A stretch of DNA of 18,404 nucleotides, taken from assembly GCA_027577415.1 (NCBI GenBank), contig JANBQS010000423.1, positions 1-18,404 on the forward strand, read 5' to 3'. Made by a program: the position numbers and the translations under genes. This DNA comes from Coemansia sp. RSA 922. Taxonomy: Eukaryota; Kickxellomycota; Kickxellomycetes; Kickxellales; Kickxellaceae. The stretch's first letter is position 1, and each line of letters opens with the position of its first letter. The notes beneath the pieces were generated by a model, which was given only the letters and a program-made list of their open reading frames with translations, was not told the origin of the DNA and did no database searches. Shown one piece after another: positions 9,239 to 15,115 of the stretch.

Positions 9239-10912
9239 ATGTCCTTCAAGACAAGCACCGCTAGGCGCGTAGATTCCCAAGAAACCCTTCACAGTGACTC
9301 TGCCGTCGACTTTTGCAGCGAGCGCTCTTATACATCTGCTGGCTGCGATGCCGCGGCGCTTGCGCATGGAGCGCTAAGCAACGACGACGAGCTGCTCTGC
9401 CTCCAACCATCGCTAAAGAAAAAGAAGCGGCCGTACCGCGAGGTGGCTCGCGAGGAGTTTGGCTGGCTGGCAGCGTCGTCGGTGCCGATTGTGGCGACAT
9501 ATTTTTTGCAATTCAGCCTGGGTTTTGCCAACTTTGTCGCCATCGGCAATCTGGGTGCCAAGGAGCTGGCAGCGACGTCACTGGCATACATGGTGTCGGG
9601 CGTATTTGCCCTGGCGCCGGCGCTGGGGTTTGCGTCGGCCATGGACACGTTTTGCTCCAGCGCATACACGGCGTCGGCTGACAAGACGCTGGTGGGACTG
9701 CACTTCCAGCGCGGCGTAGTGGCTGTGGTTCTGCACCTGATCCCTGTCACCGTAGTGTTCCTCAACATGGAGTGGATGATGCTCATGATGCGCCAGGACC
9801 CTGAGATCGCTGCCCTGTGCGGCCAGTACATGCGTGTGTTCTTGCCTGGCGTGCTGCCGTGGGCCCTGTACGAGTGCACCAAGCGATATCTACAGGCTCA
9901 GGGCATCATGCGTGCCAGCACTATCGTCATCCTCATTGTCGCGCCCATCCACTGGCTCAACAGCTACCTCCTAATTCTATCGCCGCGCTTTGGCCTGGGC
10001 TACATTGGCGCTCCGCTCAATCTCGTTATCACATTTTGGCTCATGTTCTTGGGCATCTGGGCCTACGCTATGACCTGCCGTGAGGCCCGTGCCACTTGGG
10101 GCGGCTGGTCGTGGGAGTGCATTCATGGCCTGGGCGCCTTCTACCGCCTGGGTGTTCCAGCTGTCATCACTACGTGTGGCGAGTGGTGGGCCTACGAGAG
10201 TCTGTCACTGCTGGCGTCCTTTTTTGGTCCCTCGCAGCTGGCGGCTCAAGCGATCATCATCAATATCGTGTCGCTGTCAGGTCAGATTCCCAGCGCCATG
10301 GGCTTTACGTCGACTCCACGCATAGGCAACCTGCTGGGCGGTGGCCATGCTCGCCAGGCTCGCATCTCATCGCACGTCATCACTGTAATGACCATTGTCG
10401 TGGGCTGTCTCACCACCATATCCTTTGTCGTCTGGCGCCAGTGGTGGGGCAACATGTACAGCAACGACTCGGAGGTCGTTGACGTGGTGGTCGAGCTGAT
10501 GCCTGTCGCGGGCATATTTTTGACGTGCAACGGACTCAACCAAGTGTTTGCTGCCATCTTGCGCGGTCTGGGCCGCCAAAAGCTAGGCGCGTACATTATC
10601 GTGCCTGCTTTCAACTTTATTGGCTTGCCGCTCAGCGTCTTTCTGGCATACGGCCCGCCACACATGCAAGTTACTGGCCTGTGGTGGGGCACTTGTGTCG
10701 GCACGGTTATCTCGGCTCTTGTGCAGATGTTTATCATCATCTATCGCACTGACTGGGACCATGAAGTTCAGCGCTGCTTGGACCGCCTAATTGCCAGCGG
10801 TCCTGCATCTGGCTGCAGCGTCATGCCGGTTTCCGCAGCACCGTCTTTAGCCTGCAGCACAGATTCTGATCGCACACGAACAGTACCTGGCAATTACGGA
10901 TCGTTGGCCTGA
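9239..10912 (+). CDS. MATE-family transporter (MATE-C), the most divergent array member
   Basis: 557 residues, the longest copy. The N-tail of about 72 residues ends in a basic stretch (K-K-K-K-R-P-Y-R) before the first helix. Family marks: A-M-D136-T-F-C-S-S-A-Y, R-Y-L-Q-A-Q-G-I-M, TM7 C-G-E315-W-W-A-Y-E320 (the canonical EWWxxE form), S-T-P-R-I-G-N-L, I-L-R-G-L-G-R-Q and G-L-W-W-G. Two differences from the other copies: the presumed TM10 acidic position is Asn (N431, against D410 in MATE-B and D423-D426 in MATE-D/E/F), and no E-[ST]-T-P-L-L dileucine signal is present. Codon third positions are visibly richer in G and C than in MATE-D/E/F, so this copy is older, differently expressed or of another origin. 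Its 3' extension of about 45 residues after R-T-D-W-D-H-E-V is Ser/Thr-rich. Transport is likely; substrate unknown. Confidence 0.95.
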   Translation: MSFKTSTARRVDSQETLHSDSAVDFCSERSYTSAGCDAAALAHGALSNDDELLCLQPSLKKKKRPYREVAREEFGWLAASSVPIVATYFLQFSLGFANFVAIGNLGAKELAATSLAYMVSGVFALAPALGFASAMDTFCSSAYTASADKTLVGLHFQRGVVAVVLHLIPVTVVFLNMEWMMLMMRQDPEIAALCGQYMRVFLPGVLPWALYECTKRYLQAQGIMRASTIVILIVAPIHWLNSYLLILSPRFGLGYIGAPLNLVITFWLMFLGIWAYAMTCREARATWGGWSWECIHGLGAFYRLGVPAVITTCGEWWAYESLSLLASFFGPSQLAAQAIIINIVSLSGQIPSAMGFTSTPRIGNLLGGGHARQARISSHVITVMTIVVGCLTTISFVVWRQWWGNMYSNDSEVVDVVVELMPVAGIFLTCNGLNQVFAAILRGLGRQKLGAYIIVPAFNFIGLPLSVFLAYGPPHMQVTGLWWGTCVGTVISALVQMFIIIYRTDWDHEVQRCLDRLIASGPASGCSVMPVSAAPSLACSTDSDRTRTVPGNYGSLA

Positions 10913-11436
10913 ATAGCTAGGAATTACCTTTATCGCATATAAATCTATTTTAATCTGTACTCATGCTGTATTATAGACTATCTGATCGGCACATGCAAAT
11001 TCATGCCCCATTGCAACCGGGTCAAGTTGTAGCGGGTTATTTAAGGAGCAGTCACCTGACAAACTCCATGCTGGGTAATGCAATCATGCGGCTATGTGGG
11101 TCACAATTCCAGGGCTGCGGCCCCTTCTCACGCCTAAAACGGGGCATATCAACTGGCACATCGCCGAGCTATTTGGGGTATGTGGCTGCGACAAACTTCA
11201 GCGCGAGGAGGATTGTCCGCCCTTCTTGAACAATCAGCTGAAAGCTGTCGTCAAAGCACTTGCATTTTACTGGCCGAGGCTGAGGGAAAAAAAAAAGGTT
11301 TTTCCAAAAAAAAAAAAAAAAATACTTGAGGCGAGAAGAGCTGGATTTCGGTCTTTCTTCTCTTGTTCATCTTTTTTTTTTTTTAATATTACTGTTACTC
11401 CTTTTAAACCGGCCCATCTGTATTCTATATTGGTTC
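10913..11436. other. Intergenic region, MATE-C to MATE-D
   Basis: No supported gene. Just after the MATE-C stop an AT-rich stretch (CATATAAATCTATTTTAAT, 10937-10955) probably serves 3' end formation. The promoter side contains poly(dA) runs and a poly(dT) run listed separately. The TTTTAAA at 11402-11408 lies about 30 bases before the MATE-D start. Confidence 0.5.
11287..11384. repeat. Homopolymer A/T tracts upstream of MATE-D
   Basis: A10 at 11287-11296, A17 at 11306-11322 and T13 at 11372-11384. The first run with GG before it forms an inverted repeat with TTTTTCC ending at 11305. Poly(dA:dT) tracts of this size exclude nucleosomes in fungal promoters, so an open-chromatin role ahead of MATE-D is plausible. 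They are also mutation- and sequencing-error-prone, so exact lengths may vary. Confidence 0.6.
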
Positions 11437-13023
11437 ATGATGACTCGGCCCAGTCCATCGCCATCAGGGACCCTATCGCCGCTGGTGCATGGTGCGAGTG
11501 AAACGACACCGCTGCTACCAGCTCCCGGCATAGCAGAGGCTGGCGGCGTCTTTGCCTCCTCCGAATCGACTACCACGCTCTACAGCGAGTACATGGAACA
11601 TGATTTGGTACCTACCAGCACAGTTGTCAAGCAGGAGACTGCGCTGTTGGTGCGCTCCAGCATTCCACTGGCACTCACATCACTGCTGCAGTTCAGCTTC
11701 CACTTTGCAAACATCTTGTCTTTGGGTCACTTGGGCGCCAATGAACTGGCTGCCGCCGCCTTGGCCAACATGACGCTCTTTATGCTTGTCCACGCACCAG
11801 CAGTCGGGCTAGCCTCGGCTTTAGATACCTTTTGCGCGACCGCGTTCACAGCCTCGCCAGACAAAACATTGGTGGGCTTCCACTTACAGCGTGGGCTGAT
11901 ATCGGTAACCGTCCATTTCTTCATGGTCTTGCCCGTCTTGTTGAATATCGAAACCATTCTGCTTGCGCTCAACCAGGACGCTGCTATTGCGCATCTCTGC
12001 AGCACATTCGTACGCGCCCAACTTATCGGCTCTCTGCCCTGGATGTACTTTGAGTGCATCAAGCGATTCCTCCAGGCGCAGGGTCACATGAAAGCAAGCA
12101 CTCAAGTACTCATCGTAGTGCTGCCGATTCATTTGGCCAATACGTACCTGCTGGTGTGGTCGCCTATGTTCGGAGTTGGATTCCTGGGCGCAGCTCTCGC
12201 CAACGTCATCACGTTCTTTGCGATGCTCGCCGGAATTATCGTGTACGTCTGGCGTACTGAAGCACGCCAGACGTGGGGCGGCTGGACGCGTCAGTCAATT
12301 GCTGCTATGCCACAGTACTATCGCTTGGCCATACCAGCGACAATAATGGTGTTCTCCGACTGGGCGGCTTGGGAGCTAATGGCTATAGCGGCCAGTTACC
12401 TCGGTAATGTTACGTTAGCTGGCCAGAGTATCGTTATAAATGCTTGCACATTGACTTACCCGATTGCGGGCAGCCTTAGTGTCGCTGTTAGCAACCGTGT
12501 GGGTAACCTTTTAGGACAGGCTCGCGCACGCCGCGCACACATTTCCGCGAACGTCGGGCTGACTCTAGGTGGCTTTTCGGGGTTTGTCAATTTGGTATTC
12601 TACGTCGGTGCGTCTAGGTGGTGGGGCAAACTATACTCAAGCGATCAAGAAGTCATCGCAATGGTGGCAGTGATAATGCCTGTCTGTGCGTTGTTCCAGT
12701 TTGTTGATGCAATTAGCGGCGTTAGCGCTGGTGTTCTGCGTAGCTTGGGGCGCCAAACTATAGGCGCCTGGATAAATATCCCCTCGTACTACGTCGTTGG
12801 ACTTCCACTTGGTCTGTATCTAACGTACGGTGCGCCTAGCACTGGTGTCATTGGGCTGTGGATTGGTCTTTGCGTAGCCGCAGTACTAACCGCCTTTGGC
12901 CAGATGGCAATATGCCTGGCTGCCAACTATGCGAAAGAAGTTGACCGTTGCATGGCGCAGGTAAACAAGAGTAGGGACATTGCAGCCGGATTTTCTGCGA
13001 ATAGTGAAGAAAATCCCTGTTAG
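11437..13023 (+). CDS. MATE-family transporter (MATE-D), founder-like member of the D/E/F subfamily
   Basis: 528 residues from the first ATG (11437). A second ATG follows directly at 11440, aligns with the starts of MATE-E and MATE-F (all A-T-G-A-C-T), and has A at -3, so it may be the main start. The frame is open upstream but has no Met. Family marks: A-L-D130-T-F-C-A-T-A-F, R-F-L-Q-A-Q-G-H-M, TM7 F-S-D308-W-A-A-W-E313 (Asp where the other copies have Glu), D424 in the presumed TM10, S-L-G-R-Q, G-L-W-I-G. The dileucine signal is E22-T-T-P-L26-L27. It keeps the A-L-D-T acidic residue that MATE-E and -F have lost. Parts of it are nearly identical in DNA to MATE-F. The protein ends in Cys, as do E and F. 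Membrane exporter; substrate unknown. Confidence 0.95.
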   Translation: MMTRPSPSPSGTLSPLVHGASETTPLLPAPGIAEAGGVFASSESTTTLYSEYMEHDLVPTSTVVKQETALLVRSSIPLALTSLLQFSFHFANILSLGHLGANELAAAALANMTLFMLVHAPAVGLASALDTFCATAFTASPDKTLVGFHLQRGLISVTVHFFMVLPVLLNIETILLALNQDAAIAHLCSTFVRAQLIGSLPWMYFECIKRFLQAQGHMKASTQVLIVVLPIHLANTYLLVWSPMFGVGFLGAALANVITFFAMLAGIIVYVWRTEARQTWGGWTRQSIAAMPQYYRLAIPATIMVFSDWAAWELMAIAASYLGNVTLAGQSIVINACTLTYPIAGSLSVAVSNRVGNLLGQARARRAHISANVGLTLGGFSGFVNLVFYVGASRWWGKLYSSDQEVIAMVAVIMPVCALFQFVDAISGVSAGVLRSLGRQTIGAWINIPSYYVVGLPLGLYLTYGAPSTGVIGLWIGLCVAAVLTAFGQMAICLAANYAKEVDRCMAQVNKSRDIAAGFSANSEENPC

Positions 13024-13277
13024 ATGTATTAGGTGCATTAAACTTGTCCCTATTATTTGGATAATTACAATTTTTCTGGCACTGGGACGCATCTTTAAAA
13101 CCCAACCAGATGTCCAGAAAAAAATTACAAATGATCGTCGTTGTACATGTGAATAGTATTCAAAGTTGCTCCCTTTTACCCCTGCAGGACTGAAATATTT
13201 TCTCAGGAAGAGCTTTGACGTTTAACCTCTTTTTTCTATTCTCATTATTTATTTAAATATTCTTCACGAATAGCACA
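13024..13277 (+). promoter_or_regulatory. MATE-D 3' flank and MATE-E upstream region; segment shared with MATE-F
   Basis: From about 13102 to the ATG at 13278 this sequence aligns with 14957-15115 ahead of MATE-F. Shared words in the same order are AACC[AG]GATG, GATCGTCG (13133 and 14973), CATGT, a GAAA[TC]ATTTTCT block, TATTTAAATAT (13250-13260 and 15088-15098) and ACGAATA close to the ATG. The span from GATCGTCG to the ATG is 145 bases here and 143 bases in MATE-F. It is a duplicated promoter with candidate common control elements. Confidence 0.7.
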
Positions 13278-14861
13278 ATGACTTGGCCCTGTGAGTCGCT
13301 GTCCAAGACCGAATCGCTACAGCCGAATGTTTCGAGTGAGACGACGCCTTTGCTATCTACCCCAAGCTTAACCGAGACCGGCTGCCTGCTTAATTCTTCA
13401 GGATCCGCCACTACCCTCTCCGGCGAATATGTTGACCGCGATTCGGCATCGACAAGCGTCGTAGCAAAAGAGGAGGCGTCTCTAATCGTGCGCACAAGTG
13501 TCCCATTGGCACTCAGTGCGCTTCTACAATACAGCTACCACTTTATTAACATCGTGTCTCTGGGTCACTTGGGCGCCAACGAGCTAGCGGCTGCTGCCTT
13601 GGCCAACATGACACTATTCATGCTTGTAAATGCACCAGCCGGCGGCCTGACATCGGCGCTAACCACGTTCTGCTCAACAGCTTTTACAGCCTCTTCGGAC
13701 AAGACTCTCGTGGGCTTCCACTTGCAATGCGGATTAATAGCGGTGACAGTCCACTTCTTCATGGTATTGCCAATCTTGCTGAACGTCGAGAGCATTTTGC
13801 TCGCGCTTAACCAAGACACTACTATCGCACATCTCTGCAGCAAGTTCGTACACGCTCAGCTCATCGGCTCGCTGGCGTGGACCTACTTTGAGTGCATCAA
13901 GCGATTCCTTCAAGCACAGGGTAACATGAAGGCAAGTATATACGTGCTGCTGGCAGTACCGCCGATACATTTAGCCAATACGTACCTGCTGGTGTGGTCG
14001 CCTATGTTTGGAGTGGGCTTTCTGGGCGCAGCATATTCTAACGTCATCACATTCTTGGCGATGCTAGCCAGTATTATCGTTTACACGTGGCGCAGCAAGG
14101 AAAGTCGTGCCTGGGGCGGCTGGACAAGACAGTCGCTGTTTGCTATGCCACAGTACTACCGCTTTGCAATTCCATCGATGATCATGGTGTGTTCTGAATG
14201 GGCAGCATGGGAGCTAATAGCTATTGCCGCTAGTTATCTGGGAAATATCACGCTGGCCGGTCAGAGTGTCGTCATCAATACCTGTGCACTTACATACCCA
14301 ATCACAGGAGGGCTTATCGCTGCCGTTAGTAACCGTGTGGGCAATTTGCTAGGCCAGAGCCGTGCACGTCGGGCGAACATCTCTGCCAATGTGGGGTTAT
14401 TGCTAGGCGGGCTTGCAGGGACTATCGGGCTAGCGTTCTACGTAGGAGCCGCCTCGTGGTGGGGCAGGCTGTATTCGAACGATCCTGATGTCGTCGCCGT
14501 CGTAACAGTCATAATGCCTATTTGCGCGTTGTTCCAGTTTGCCGATGCAATAAGTGGTATGAGCGGCGGAATACTGCGCAGCCTGGGATGGCAAGCTGTG
14601 GGCGCGTGGATCAATCTCCCGTCATTCTATGTCGTTGGACTTCCGCTTGGTCTGTATCTGACGTATGGCGCACCTAGCATGGGCGTCATTGGGCTGTGGA
14701 TCGGTCTTTGCGTAGCGGCGACTCTGACCTCCATTGGACAGTCAACAATCTGTCTAATTGTCAACTATACAAAGGAAGTCGACCGCTGCATGGCGCAAGT
14801 AAACAAGAGCAGAGACATTGCCGCTGGATCTTCCTCTAGTAGCGAGTACAGTGCCTGTTAG
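13278..14861 (+). CDS. MATE-family transporter (MATE-E)
   Basis: 527 residues from the ATG at 13278 (context CACAATGA), aligned with the MATE-F start. The N-tail of about 68 residues carries E21-T-T-P-L25-L26. Membrane core as in MATE-D: R-F-L-Q-A-Q-G-N-M, TM7 C-S-E307-W-A-A-W-E312, D423 in the presumed TM10, G-L-P-L-G and G-L-W-I-G. Oddities: the A-L-D-T motif reads A-L-T129-T-F-C, losing a family-conserved acidic residue; S-L-G-R-Q reads S-L-G-W-Q, losing a basic residue kept in all other complete copies; and V-L-P-I-H reads V-P-P-I-H, adding a proline in a helix. It is intact over its full length, so still probably made, but it is the most divergent of the D/E/F trio. The promoter is shared with MATE-F. 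The protein ends in Cys. Confidence 0.94.
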   Translation: MTWPCESLSKTESLQPNVSSETTPLLSTPSLTETGCLLNSSGSATTLSGEYVDRDSASTSVVAKEEASLIVRTSVPLALSALLQYSYHFINIVSLGHLGANELAAAALANMTLFMLVNAPAGGLTSALTTFCSTAFTASSDKTLVGFHLQCGLIAVTVHFFMVLPILLNVESILLALNQDTTIAHLCSKFVHAQLIGSLAWTYFECIKRFLQAQGNMKASIYVLLAVPPIHLANTYLLVWSPMFGVGFLGAAYSNVITFLAMLASIIVYTWRSKESRAWGGWTRQSLFAMPQYYRFAIPSMIMVCSEWAAWELIAIAASYLGNITLAGQSVVINTCALTYPITGGLIAAVSNRVGNLLGQSRARRANISANVGLLLGGLAGTIGLAFYVGAASWWGRLYSNDPDVVAVVTVIMPICALFQFADAISGMSGGILRSLGWQAVGAWINLPSFYVVGLPLGLYLTYGAPSMGVIGLWIGLCVAATLTSIGQSTICLIVNYTKEVDRCMAQVNKSRDIAAGSSSSSEYSAC

Positions 14862-15115
14862 GTGTGCCACTTTCAGTTAGATATGGTCGCTATTGCCTAA
14901 TTAAGTTATAATTAATATAATCGACACAAGTAGCAATCGAGCACACGACAGGCATAACCGGATGCCGGCAAAGATCGTCGCTGTGCATGTAAAGAAATAT
15001 TTCAGATCTGCTTCTTTCAACTGTGCGCGATTGAAACATTTTCTTTTTGAGAGTCATGGTTTCAACTTATTTTCAATCCTCATTGTTTATTTAAATATTC
15101 TTTACGAATAATACA
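14862..15115 (+). promoter_or_regulatory. MATE-E 3' flank and MATE-F upstream region; duplicated copy
   Basis: The stretch 14892-14935 is AT-rich (AATTAAGTTATAATTAATAT) and is a plausible 3' end region for MATE-E. From 14957 to 15115 the sequence parallels the MATE-E upstream region in word order and spacing, with TATTTAAATAT at 15088-15098, again at -28 to -18 from the ATG. No gene is seen within it. Confidence 0.7.

Noticed and set aside
9328..9882. Minus-strand open frame of 184 codons inside MATE-C
   Set aside because: Antisense shadow of a GC-rich coding region; the plus strand encodes a clear MATE core.
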